From a virus, in IMG/VR virus record IMGVR_UViG_3300044998_000013, positions 1 through 24,233 of that record: DNA of 24,233 bases; one strand, 5' to 3'. Positions within the stretch are counted from its first letter, which is position 1. Every line of letters begins with the position of its first letter. Made by a program: the position numbers and the translations under genes. The notes under the pieces are model-generated. The model was given only the letters and a program-made list of their open reading frames with translations, did no database searches and was not told the DNA's origin. This document shows positions 6,174 to 14,743 of the stretch, one piece after another.

Positions 6174-8297
6174 ATGTCCAAGGATGTGCTGTCCCTCGAT
6201 TTTGAGACCTACAGTGAAGTCAACCTAGCGGTTGTCGGCACCAGCCGGTATTCGCGGCACCCCTCGACCGAGATTTTGATGGCCGCCTACTCCATCAACG
6301 ACGGACCCGAGCGTCAGTGGATACCGGCTGAGGGGCAGCATATTCCAGTGGAACTTGAACAAGCGTTGTTCAGCCCCGACGTAATCAAGTTTGCTTGGAA
6401 CGCGGCCTTCGAGATCGCGATTACGAGACAACTCATAGGCGAGCCGGACATCCGCCAGTGGCGGTGTTCGATGGTTCTCGCCATGACCCTGTCGTTGCCT
6501 GGATCGCTGGACAAGGTCGGGCGGATTCTTCGGATCGAAGACGACAGCCTGAAGAAGAAGGATGGCGCGCGGCTCATGCGGAAGTTCAGCTTCCCGCGCA
6601 AGCCCACGAAGTCCAATCCCAACACGAGGTTCCACTGGTATGACTCCCTTTCTGAATGGGAGGACTACCTGGCCTACAACCGAAACGACGTTCGCGCCGA
6701 ACGAGCGATCCTGCGCAAGATCAGGCGTTTCGGCCCACCTGCTCACGAGTGGCGGCTGTGGCACCTCGACCAGAAGATCAATGAGGCTGGCCTTCCCATC
6801 AACATGCGCATGGTCGACAATGCGTTGAAGGTCTACCGAGAGGCCCTGAAAGAGGCCCACGAAGAGATGGCCCTAATCACGGGCCTGTCGAATCCCAATT
6901 CTCAGGCTCAACTTCTCCCGTGGCTTCGCTCCTGCGGATACCCTTTCGCGGACCTGAAGAAGGTCAATGTCCGGCGTGCGAAGGAGCGCGTCGACGAATA
7001 CGTCGAGGTAATGAAAACGGACCCCATGCGGGTCGAGAAGTCGATCAGGGACGACCCGTCGAGAGCGGCGATATGGCCCCTCCAACCGAAGCTGAAGCGG
7101 GTTTTGGAGCTTCGCTTGGAGACCAGCAGAACGTCGATCAAGAAGCTGGAAGCGATCAAGCGCGCGGTCGACGAAGACGGGCACCTTCGCAATACGCTTC
7201 AGTTTGCCGCTGCGGGTCGGACGTGGCGGTGGGGCGGTCGTCTGTTCCAGCCGCAGAACCTGCCTCGTCCAGAAAAGAGCTTGGAGAAGGGGATTCCTCT
7301 GCACGCTGCCAACGTAGAGCGTCTCGATCTTGAGTCGCTTCGTTTGATTTATGGCAACGTTTTTGACCTATTGGCGTCCTGCATACGGCCCACGGCGCAG
7401 GCTCCGGAGGGCAAGGTCTTCATCGACGCCGACCTGTCGGCAATCGAGAACATCGTGCTTGGGTGGCTTTGCGACTGCTCGAAGATTCTCAACGTCTTCA
7501 AGCACGGCAAAGACCCCTATATCGACTTCGCGACCTATATGTTCGGGCTTCCCTACGAGGAGCTTTACGCCGAATACAAGGCTGGCAACTCGGCACGTCG
7601 AACGATCTCAAAACCCGGCGTCCTCGGTTGCGGCTACATGATGTCGGCGGGCTACGAGTATGTCGACCAGCAGTCCGGGGAGAAGGAGGCGACCGGACTG
7701 CTCGGCTACGCATGGTCCATGGGCGTCAAGCACTTCACGCAAGAAGACGCGGAGCTATCGGTCAGGGTCTTTCGTGACACCTACACCGAGGTAGTAGACT
7801 ATTGGAGAGAGATCGAGATTGCGGCCAAAAGGTGCATCCGCAACAGGGACGAGGTTCGTTTCGGCAAGGTCAAGTTCTGCTGGGATGCTCCCTTCATGCG
7901 AATCCTTCTGCCTTCTGGCAGGTATCTCAGCTACCTGCGCCCCAAGATTGAGCGGGTCGCGATGCCGTGGGGCGGGACCAAGATGTCCATCACCTACGAG
8001 GGTCAGGACGAGCGGAAGCAATGGAAGCGCATCCAGACGCATCCCGGCAAACTCACGGAGAACGTGGATCAGGCCATCGCACGCGATCTTCTCGCACACG
8101 GGATGATGGAAGCCAATCGTCGAGGCATAGACATCCGTCTGCACGTCCACGATCAGATTCTCGGCTTGTGTCGAGAAGAAGAAGCTGAAGAGAAGCTGGC
8201 CCTTTTGATCGAGTGCATGTCTGCGCCACCTTCTTGGGCTTCGGACATCCCTTTGAAGACTGCGGGCTTCTACTCCAAGGTTTTCATGAAGGACTGA
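6174..8297 (+). CDS. Phage family A DNA polymerase
   Basis: A 707-residue replicative DNA polymerase with a 3'-5' exonuclease domain. The exonuclease motifs are D9-F10-E11, WNAAFE near residues 74-79 and a Y-N-R-N-D run near 165-175. Polymerase motif A is DLSAIEN with D420 as the metal-binding Asp. Motif B includes R475/R476, K480 and a Tyr eight residues after that Lys. Motif C reads H659-D660-Q661, where most family A enzymes have HDE. No 5'-3' exonuclease domain is present, as expected for phage enzymes. The start lies three bases after the SSB-like gene and has no strong ribosome site, so translation is probably coupled. It presumably copies the phage genome with the primase-helicase and SSB-like protein. 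Confidence 0.92.
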   Translation: MSKDVLSLDFETYSEVNLAVVGTSRYSRHPSTEILMAAYSINDGPERQWIPAEGQHIPVELEQALFSPDVIKFAWNAAFEIAITRQLIGEPDIRQWRCSMVLAMTLSLPGSLDKVGRILRIEDDSLKKKDGARLMRKFSFPRKPTKSNPNTRFHWYDSLSEWEDYLAYNRNDVRAERAILRKIRRFGPPAHEWRLWHLDQKINEAGLPINMRMVDNALKVYREALKEAHEEMALITGLSNPNSQAQLLPWLRSCGYPFADLKKVNVRRAKERVDEYVEVMKTDPMRVEKSIRDDPSRAAIWPLQPKLKRVLELRLETSRTSIKKLEAIKRAVDEDGHLRNTLQFAAAGRTWRWGGRLFQPQNLPRPEKSLEKGIPLHAANVERLDLESLRLIYGNVFDLLASCIRPTAQAPEGKVFIDADLSAIENIVLGWLCDCSKILNVFKHGKDPYIDFATYMFGLPYEELYAEYKAGNSARRTISKPGVLGCGYMMSAGYEYVDQQSGEKEATGLLGYAWSMGVKHFTQEDAELSVRVFRDTYTEVVDYWREIEIAAKRCIRNRDEVRFGKVKFCWDAPFMRILLPSGRYLSYLRPKIERVAMPWGGTKMSITYEGQDERKQWKRIQTHPGKLTENVDQAIARDLLAHGMMEANRRGIDIRLHVHDQILGLCREEEAEEKLALLIECMSAPPSWASDIPLKTAGFYSKVFMKD

Positions 8298-8335
8298 AGT
8301 GTGCAGGAGCTTTGGCTGAGACGACGGAGGCTGAG

Positions 8336-8605
8336 ATGCGCGAAGCGACGATTGAAGATTCGGTCATCCTGGCGGCAAGGAAGGCCGGGTGGTTCGTTCG
8401 CAGGGCTGCCTGGCGCGGGCGCAAGGACTGTCCGGACGTTGTTTTTGCCAAGTTTGGCCGAGTCGTCTGGATCGAGTTCAAGAGAAAGGACGAAGAGCCT
8501 CGGATGACGCAGAAGATCGAACATGAGGAGATGCGTGCGGCGGGGATGGAGGTCTACGTCGTCGACAGTATCTCTGTCGGAAAGCGTCTTCTCGGAATCT
8601 CGTGA
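8336..8605 (+). CDS. VRR-NUC domain nuclease
   Basis: An 89-residue single-domain protein of the VRR-NUC family (PD-(D/E)XK fold). The key residues are P33-D34 in KDCPDVVF and E47-x-K49 in VVWIEFKRK, with an early Glu (E7) in the first helix. The frame stays open upstream into the polymerase gene, but GGAGG lies five bases before the ATG at 8336, and the domain begins there, so this is the start. Phage VRR-NUC proteins usually sit beside an SNF2 helicase as here, and are thought to cut branched or flapped DNA. It overlaps the helicase start by one base, indicating coupled translation. Confidence 0.88.
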   Translation: MREATIEDSVILAARKAGWFVRRAAWRGRKDCPDVVFAKFGRVVWIEFKRKDEEPRMTQKIEHEEMRAAGMEVYVVDSISVGKRLLGIS

Positions 8606-10098
8606 TGCCTGCTATTCCAAAGTTTTTCAACGATTTGGAGATAGAAGAGCTTGTCTACGGCCCTCCGGAGGTGATTCGGACGGAGGAGGATTTCAGGCCC
8701 TATCAGAAGTGGATGTCCGAAGCCGTAATTGACGCCAAGAAGGTCTACCTCGCGGCGGAGATGGGTCTTGGGAAGACGGCCTGTGTTCTTCATGCGTTCT
8801 CGCAGCTATTCGCGTTCGGACAGGTTCGTCGTCTTCTCGTTGTCGCCCCGTTGAAGGTGGCGGAGGACACATGGCCCGATGAGATCGCGGCGTGGAGCTT
8901 TGCGCGAGGTCTGAGCTATGTCGTGGTAACGGGCGGAGCGGATCAGCGCGAGGCGGCGCTTTCTCTGGGGCCGCGAGACGTTACGATCATCAATCGCGAG
9001 AACCTGAGTTGGCTGTATCAGAAGTTCGGCCCCGCCAGGTGGCCTTTCGACGCTCTTGTATACGACGAGGCTACGAGGCTGTCTTCCGGCAGGTTCAAGA
9101 CCGCCCCGACGGTCTCCGAAGGCGTGAGGCGATACACCAATCGCGATACCAACCTCGGCGTCATCAACAAGGTCTGGCGGAAGCTGAATTACATCGTCCT
9201 GCTTTCCGGGACTCCCGCCCCGAAGGGGCTTATCAACCTATGGGGTCCGATCTACGCGCTGGATCGTGGTGCTCGCCTTGGAGAGAAGTTCACGTCATTC
9301 AAGGACAGGTGGTTCCGACAGTCCAAATACGGTTACGAGGTCGAGCCTTTCGCGCACTCGCGCGATGAGATCATGGGCCGTATCAAGGACGTTTTCTTTT
9401 CCCTTCGCGAGGAAGACTACCTGAAGCTGCCGAAGCTCGTTGTGGTCGACAGGTTCGTCGATCTTCCGCCTTCAGTCCTGAAGCGATACCGCGATTTTGA
9501 GCGGAAAATGGCCATTGAGGTCGTCAAGAACAGGGAGGATCGCGAGGTCGTCCGGGCTTTGACGAAGGGAGTTCTTCTGAACAAGCTGTTGCAGTTCGCC
9601 AATGGGTCTCTCTACGTTGAGGACGGTTCGGACGTTCCGCAGCATACCGAAAAGCTGAGGGCGCTTGAGTCCATCATCGAGGAAGCCAATGGCAAGCCTG
9701 TGCTTGTTGCCTACAGCTTCCGGTTCGACCTTGATGCCATCAAGAAGCGTTTCCCCCACGCTCGGATTTTTGGCCAGAACCAGAATGACAAGAGGGAATG
9801 GAACGAAGGAAAGATTCCGTTGATGCTGATTCACCCGGCATCTGCCGGTCACGGACTCAACATCCAGCGCGGATCGAACATCGCGGTTTGGTATGGCCTG
9901 ACTTGGAGCATGGAGCTATACAAGCAGTTCATCAAAAGGCTGCATCGCTCCGGCCAGACGGAGGACCACGTTTTCATCTACCGTATTCTTGCGCGCAATA
10001 CGGTCGACATGCGCGTGGCCCGTGTTCTCAGTAAACGCGAGGTTGACCAAAACGCCATTACTGATATGGTCAGGGTCTATCTTGAAGAGGTTGCGTAG
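8605..10098 (+). CDS. SNF2-type DEAD/DEAH helicase
   Basis: A superfamily 2 ATPase of 497 residues. Walker A is GLGKT (54-58), motif II DEAT (154-157), motif III SGTP (201-204), motif V SAGHGLN (about 412-418) and motif VI RLHRSGQ (about 445-451). The final helicase half has the WSMELYKQFIKRLHRSGQ run typical of phage SNF2 proteins. It probably remodels DNA or moves proteins off it during replication or recombination, together with the VRR-NUC nuclease. A GTG at 8602 directly precedes the ATG at 8605; I took the ATG, which overlaps the stop of the previous gene (TGATG). The stop overlaps the GTG start of the next gene by one base. Confidence 0.9.
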   Translation: MPAIPKFFNDLEIEELVYGPPEVIRTEEDFRPYQKWMSEAVIDAKKVYLAAEMGLGKTACVLHAFSQLFAFGQVRRLLVVAPLKVAEDTWPDEIAAWSFARGLSYVVVTGGADQREAALSLGPRDVTIINRENLSWLYQKFGPARWPFDALVYDEATRLSSGRFKTAPTVSEGVRRYTNRDTNLGVINKVWRKLNYIVLLSGTPAPKGLINLWGPIYALDRGARLGEKFTSFKDRWFRQSKYGYEVEPFAHSRDEIMGRIKDVFFSLREEDYLKLPKLVVVDRFVDLPPSVLKRYRDFERKMAIEVVKNREDREVVRALTKGVLLNKLLQFANGSLYVEDGSDVPQHTEKLRALESIIEEANGKPVLVAYSFRFDLDAIKKRFPHARIFGQNQNDKREWNEGKIPLMLIHPASAGHGLNIQRGSNIAVWYGLTWSMELYKQFIKRLHRSGQTEDHVFIYRILARNTVDMRVARVLSKREVDQNAITDMVRVYLEEVA

Positions 10099-10730
10099 TG
10101 AGCGACGTTTCGGAAAAGCTGGACCAGTTGATAGCTGCCCGCAGGCAGTCGTCTTCGCGCCATGTGCCCACAACCGGCTTTACGGCGTCCTGGCTGAGCC
10201 GAGCTTTCGACATGGACATCAAGTCCGTCCAGAAGCGGCTCGCCCGTTGCCCTAGCCGACCCTCTCCCGATGGGCGGGCAACCGTCGTCTACGACTTGAA
10301 GGACGCGGCCAAGTATCTCGTGGAGCCGAGCCTTTCGGTCGAGGACTTCATGCGTCTTGCCAAGCGGGCCGATCTTCCTGCCACGCTTCAGCAGCAGTTC
10401 TGGGATGCCATGCTGAAGCGTCAGCAATACGAGGTTCGGGCCAACGACCTCTGGCCTACCGACAGGGTTCGAGAAGTTCTCCGCGATACCTTTCAGACCA
10501 TCAAGTTCACGATGCAGCTTTGGGCGGATACCTTGTCTCGGGAGAAGGCTGTGACCCAAGAACAGAGAGAAGCCATCGTTCGGCTTGTGGACGCGCTTCA
10601 GAACGAGATTTACGAAGCTCTCGTCCTGCGCGTTTCGCAGAAGCGATCCGGGCCGCAGATCGTCGATCTGGAAGTCGCTAACCCGTTGCAATCGGCGGAG
10701 GACGATGATGACGGTTCATCCCTCATTTAA
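10098..10730 (+). CDS. Terminase small subunit (Nu1/DUF1441-like)
   Basis: A 210-residue protein directly before the large terminase gene. The first 70 residues contain a likely winged-helix/HTH (TASWLSRAFDMDIKSVQKRL) followed by a basic wing-like part. The middle (about 95-185) is helical. It ends in Asp-rich DDDDGSSLI. By place and pattern it is the DNA-recognition subunit that brings the large subunit to the packaging site, like lambda Nu1. It starts with GTG, overlapping the helicase stop by one base (TAGTG), and its end overlaps the large-subunit start by 23 bases. A specific family assignment would need a profile search. Confidence 0.75.
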   Translation: MSDVSEKLDQLIAARRQSSSRHVPTTGFTASWLSRAFDMDIKSVQKRLARCPSRPSPDGRATVVYDLKDAAKYLVEPSLSVEDFMRLAKRADLPATLQQQFWDAMLKRQQYEVRANDLWPTDRVREVLRDTFQTIKFTMQLWADTLSREKAVTQEQREAIVRLVDALQNEIYEALVLRVSQKRSGPQIVDLEVANPLQSAEDDDDGSSLI

Positions 10731-12837
10731 GACCCTCGAAGAAATCGTAGCGGAGACAGCCGCCCTTGTTCGGCCTCCGGAGAGGCTCACGGTTTCGCAG
10801 GCTGCCGAGAAGGTCCGGTTTCTCAACAACCCCGGGGCCTATGTCGGGCCTTGGAGCAACAGCGTAACGCCATACCTGGTGGAGCCTCAGGACACGCTCT
10901 CTTCGCAGGATTTCACGGGGATGGTCTTCGCGGGTCCGGCGCAGACGGGCAAAACCGACATGGCGCTGAATTGGCTGGCCCACAGCGTCGTCTACGATCC
11001 TGCGGACATGATGATCGTCCAGACCTCAAACACCACGGCCCGCGACTTCTCCATTCGCCGGATCGACCGTCTGCACAGGCACAGTCCAGAAGTCGGACGG
11101 CGGCTGATTCCGAGGAAGGATGCCGACAACAAGTTCGACAAATCGTATACCTCAGGTATGCTGTTGACCCTGTCGTGGCCGACCATCAATGAACTCTCCG
11201 GCAAGCCGATACCCCGTCTCTGGCTGACAGATTACGACCGGATGACGCAGGACGTAGACGGGGAAGGATCGCCTTTCGACCTAGCGAGGAAGCGCGCCAC
11301 GACCTTCGGCAGCTTCGGCATGTGCGCCGCAGAGTCCTCTCCCGGCTTCATGGTATCCGATCCTAAGTGGAAGCCTACGACACCGCACGAGGCTCCGCCG
11401 ACGCAGGGAATCCTTTCGCTCTACAACCGGGGTGACAGGAGGCGTTGGTATTGGCGGTGCGTCATGCCGAAGTGCGGCATGGCTTTTGAGCCTGACTTCT
11501 CGCTGCTCAACTATCCTGACAGCGAGGACATCATGGAGGCCGCAGAGATGGCGACCTTGCGGTGCCCCCATTGCGGAACCGACTATAGCCACGATCCCAT
11601 GGACGGCCTTCCGGGGAAGCACGAGATGAACCGGAACGGTCGCTGGATCAAGGACGGGATGACTTGGACTCGAGAAGGCGAAGTATTGGGAAAGCCGATC
11701 AGGTCGAGCATCGCGAGCTTCTGGCTGAAGGGTGTCGCTGCCTCTTTCTCGTCGTGGAAGACCATCGTCTTCAACTACCTCTCTGCGGTAAGGGAATACG
11801 AGTCCACGGGCCAGGAAGAGGCTTTGAAGACCACGGTCAACACCGATCAGGGTCTTCCATACACCCCCAAGGCGCTTGACGTTGGCAGGTCTCCTCAAGA
11901 GCTCGAATCCCGGGCCATCGACATCGGCATGAGGGTCGTGCCTCTCCTCGGGCGCTTTCTCATCGCCTGCGTCGACATCCAGAAGAATCGCTTCGTCGTG
12001 CAGGTTCACGCGATCTGCGAGAACCTCGACATCGCGGTCATCGACAGGTTCGAGATCAAGAAGTCAAACCGGCTCGATGAGGACGGAGAACGTTTCTGGG
12101 TCAATCCCGGGGCGCACGCCGAGGACTGGCGTCTTCTCGTCCGGGAAGTTCTGACGAAGACCTACCCTCTTTCGGACGGTTCCGGTCGTCGAATGGCAGT
12201 TCACCTCACGATGTGCGATTCAGGCGGCAAGGACGGCGTTACGGCGAACGCCTACGCGTTCTATCGTTGGCTGAGAGACCCCAAGGCCGAGGGATCGGAG
12301 GACGAGGAGGTCTATGGGTGGGAGCCCAATCTCGCGAGCCGTTTCCTGCTCCTGAAAGGCGCATCCTCTCCGGGTGCTCCGCGTTTCCGGATCGAATACC
12401 CGGACTCGGGGCGGCGAGATCGTAACGCGGGAGCGCGCGGCGAGATTCCGGTTGCCTTCATCAACACCGATACGCTGAAGGATCAGTTGAACCACATGCT
12501 CGACAGGGTGGAACCGGGGGGCAGGATCGTCTTTCCGAATTGGCTGGATTCGACCTTCTTCACCGAACTTACCGTCGAGGTCAAAGACCCCAAGAAGGGT
12601 TGGATCAACCCCAAGAGTTACCGAAACGAGTCTTGGGATTTGCTCACATACTGCTTGGCAGGTTGCCTTTCGCCGAGGGTAAGGCTGGACTCGATACGCT
12701 TCGACGAACCTCCTTCGTGGGCGGAACGTTGGGATGACAACTCTCTGGTCTACAGCCCTGCGAAACAGGCAAAACCGTTCGACGCGGAGCGGAAACCGCG
12801 CTATGACTTGTCGAAACTGGCGCAGGAACTCGGGTGA
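10708..12837 (+). CDS. Terminase large subunit (GpA family)
   Basis: The packaging motor and genome-cutting subunit, 709 residues. The ATPase has the GpA-type P-loop GPAQTGKT (76-83) and an acidic WLTDYDRM stretch (171-178). A zinc-ribbon-like cysteine set is at C250, C255, C285 and C288. The nuclease half has the strand ACVDIQKNRF with D422 and MCDSGG with D503, and a late ESWDLLTYCLAG run, all as in lambda gpA relatives. Two ATGs lie at 10705 and 10708; GGAGG at 10697-10701 gives the better six-base spacing to the second. The frame is open further upstream inside the small-subunit gene, but that part has no family features. GpA-type terminases are usually linked with cos packaging, so a cos site may lie outside what I could identify. 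Confidence 0.93.
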   Translation: MTVHPSFKTLEEIVAETAALVRPPERLTVSQAAEKVRFLNNPGAYVGPWSNSVTPYLVEPQDTLSSQDFTGMVFAGPAQTGKTDMALNWLAHSVVYDPADMMIVQTSNTTARDFSIRRIDRLHRHSPEVGRRLIPRKDADNKFDKSYTSGMLLTLSWPTINELSGKPIPRLWLTDYDRMTQDVDGEGSPFDLARKRATTFGSFGMCAAESSPGFMVSDPKWKPTTPHEAPPTQGILSLYNRGDRRRWYWRCVMPKCGMAFEPDFSLLNYPDSEDIMEAAEMATLRCPHCGTDYSHDPMDGLPGKHEMNRNGRWIKDGMTWTREGEVLGKPIRSSIASFWLKGVAASFSSWKTIVFNYLSAVREYESTGQEEALKTTVNTDQGLPYTPKALDVGRSPQELESRAIDIGMRVVPLLGRFLIACVDIQKNRFVVQVHAICENLDIAVIDRFEIKKSNRLDEDGERFWVNPGAHAEDWRLLVREVLTKTYPLSDGSGRRMAVHLTMCDSGGKDGVTANAYAFYRWLRDPKAEGSEDEEVYGWEPNLASRFLLLKGASSPGAPRFRIEYPDSGRRDRNAGARGEIPVAFINTDTLKDQLNHMLDRVEPGGRIVFPNWLDSTFFTELTVEVKDPKKGWINPKSYRNESWDLLTYCLAGCLSPRVRLDSIRFDEPPSWAERWDDNSLVYSPAKQAKPFDAERKPRYDLSKLAQELG

Positions 12838-13079
12838 TGATCTATGTCAACGACGACAATCGGGTGATCTGGGAGACGCGCCTCGCCGAAGCTGAAGCAG
12901 CGTGGCACGCTTTGAACCTGGGGAACTCGGCGCGGGTCTTTGTCGATCAGAACGGCGAGCGTGTGGAGTATACTCCTGCGAACCGGATCGGCCTTTGGAC
13001 CTATATTCTACAACTTCGCAGGGCACTCGGTTTTCCGACCGGAATTAGCGGCCCGATCCAACCGTGGATGATACCATGA
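12837..13079 (+). CDS. Head-tail joining protein gpW
   Basis: An 80-residue gpW-like protein. It matches lambda gpW in pattern: a first helix rich in Ala and Leu (LAEAEAAWHAL), then a two-strand hairpin ending in GERVEYT, then a final helix (IGLWTYILQLRRALG). In lambda, gpW sits on the portal and stops DNA leaking after packaging. It starts in a TGATG overlap with the terminase stop (GTG at 12834 is an alternative) and ends in an ATGA overlap with the portal gene. Order terminase-W-portal is as in lambda. Confidence 0.85.
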   Translation: MIYVNDDNRVIWETRLAEAEAAWHALNLGNSARVFVDQNGERVEYTPANRIGLWTYILQLRRALGFPTGISGPIQPWMIP

Positions 13080-14743
13080 AGGTCTACCAGGACGAAGATT
13101 TTCAGCGCATGGTAGGCGTCCCCGGACGCGACTTCAGCGTTCTCGGTGGGGCCTTCGACGGGGCCGCGCGGTTTGAGCGTCAGATCGCGAATTGGAACCC
13201 CGGCATTCGTTCTGCGGATGCTGAAATCCTGCCTGACAAGAGCCTGCTCGACGCGAGAGCGCGCGATCTGACTCGCAATGATGCCTACGTCCATTGGGGA
13301 ACGCAGCAGCATCGCGACAGCATCGTCGGTTCCTTCTTCCTGCTCAACGCCAAGCCTGCGCATGAAGTTCTCGGTCGAAGCGCCGATTGGGCGGAGGAGT
13401 TCCAACGGGAGGTCGAAGCGAAGTTCACGCTCTGGGCGGAGAGTCCTCATCATTGGGTCGACGCTTCGCAAGAGCAGACCATGACCGAGATGGTCCGGCT
13501 GATCGTCGGTCTCGTGGTGATGAACGGCGAGGCTTTGGCTACGGCTGAGTGGATGCCCAAATCCGGGCGTGAGTTCCGGACGGCTATCCAGATCGTCGAT
13601 ACGGATCGCCTCTCGACTCCGTTCAAGTATCAGCACGATCCGGATGTTCGCGGAGGTATTCGGCGTGATAGGTATGGCCGTCGAACAATGGCCTACATCC
13701 GGGCGCGGCACCCCCAGGACTTTGGTCTCTATTCGGAGAGCCTTCCGAACTGGCGCGAAGTTCCCTTTGAGAAGCCTTGGGGCCGTCAGATGGTTTTCCT
13801 GTTTCGGGAGAAGGTTCGCCCGGAGCAGACCCGAGCGATTTCGGACCTGACCTCCTCCATGCGGGAAGTCGCGATCACTCGGAAGTTCCGCGATGTCACC
13901 CTTCAGAACGCTGTCCTGAACGCGAGCTATGCTGCGACTATCGAGTCCGAGCTTCCGACCGAGATTCTCGCGGCTCAGATCGGCGTGACAGGCCAATGGG
14001 ATGCCGCGCTGGAAGCCTATGCGTCGTCGTTCCTCGGGCAGATCGCGGCCTACTCCTCCGGGGCCAAGAACCTCATGCTTGACGGCGCGAAGATTCCCCA
14101 CCTTTACCCCGGAACGCGGCTTCAGCTTCGCCCCGCGGGGACTCCCGGCGGTGTTGGGCAGGACTTCGAGAAGGCCATGCTCCGCTATCTGGCCGCCTCT
14201 CTGGGCGTCTCCTACGAGGAGCTAACGCGAGACTACACGCAGACCAACTACTCGTCTGCCCGCGCGGCGATGATGGCGACGTGGCGCTTCATGCAGAGCC
14301 GGAAGAGGATCGTCGCGGATTCCTTCGCGAACGCCGTCTACCGTCTGTGGATCGAGGAGGCGATCAACAACGACAAGATCGAATCGTTTCGGGCTTCGGA
14401 AGCGGCTCAACTCTATACCGACGGCCACCAGAATCAGATGTTCGACGCGCTGACCCGTGCGGAGTGGATCGGCGCGGCGCGCGGTCAGATCGACGAGTTG
14501 AAGGAAACCCAGGCTGCCGTCTTGAGGATCAAGTATGGCCTGTCGACGCATGAGGACGAATTGGCCCGCCTTGGCAAGGATTGGCGCAGGGTCTACGAAC
14601 AGATGGAGCGTGAGCAGAAGGAGCGTGAGAAGCGCGGAATCTCTCTCACGGAAGACGACAAGATGATGAACGCCGTTACCGGGTCTCCCCGAGAAGATCG
14701 TCAGGGCGGCGAAGCCGGGGAGCAAGAGCCTGATGCTGACTAA
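13076..14743 (+). CDS. Portal protein (lambda gpB family)
   Basis: A 555-residue portal protein. The dodecameric ring forms the DNA channel at one head vertex. Family-like features are the DLTRNDAYVHWGTQQHRDSIVGS region, the TDRLSTP and KPWGRQMVFLF stretches, and YEELTRDYTQTNYSSARAAM, characteristic of lambda-type portals. Length is close to lambda gpB (533). The ATG at 13076 overlaps the gpW stop (ATGA), so I prefer it to the GTG at 13064. The end overlaps the protease gene by 11 bases. Confidence 0.92.
   Translation: MKVYQDEDFQRMVGVPGRDFSVLGGAFDGAARFERQIANWNPGIRSADAEILPDKSLLDARARDLTRNDAYVHWGTQQHRDSIVGSFFLLNAKPAHEVLGRSADWAEEFQREVEAKFTLWAESPHHWVDASQEQTMTEMVRLIVGLVVMNGEALATAEWMPKSGREFRTAIQIVDTDRLSTPFKYQHDPDVRGGIRRDRYGRRTMAYIRARHPQDFGLYSESLPNWREVPFEKPWGRQMVFLFREKVRPEQTRAISDLTSSMREVAITRKFRDVTLQNAVLNASYAATIESELPTEILAAQIGVTGQWDAALEAYASSFLGQIAAYSSGAKNLMLDGAKIPHLYPGTRLQLRPAGTPGGVGQDFEKAMLRYLAASLGVSYEELTRDYTQTNYSSARAAMMATWRFMQSRKRIVADSFANAVYRLWIEEAINNDKIESFRASEAAQLYTDGHQNQMFDALTRAEWIGAARGQIDELKETQAAVLRIKYGLSTHEDELARLGKDWRRVYEQMEREQKEREKRGISLTEDDKMMNAVTGSPREDRQGGEAGEQEPDAD

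Noticed and set aside
8213-8335. Upstream extension of the VRR-NUC frame into the polymerase gene
   Set aside because: The polymerase runs to 8297, and a GGAGG ribosome site points to the ATG at 8336 where the domain begins.
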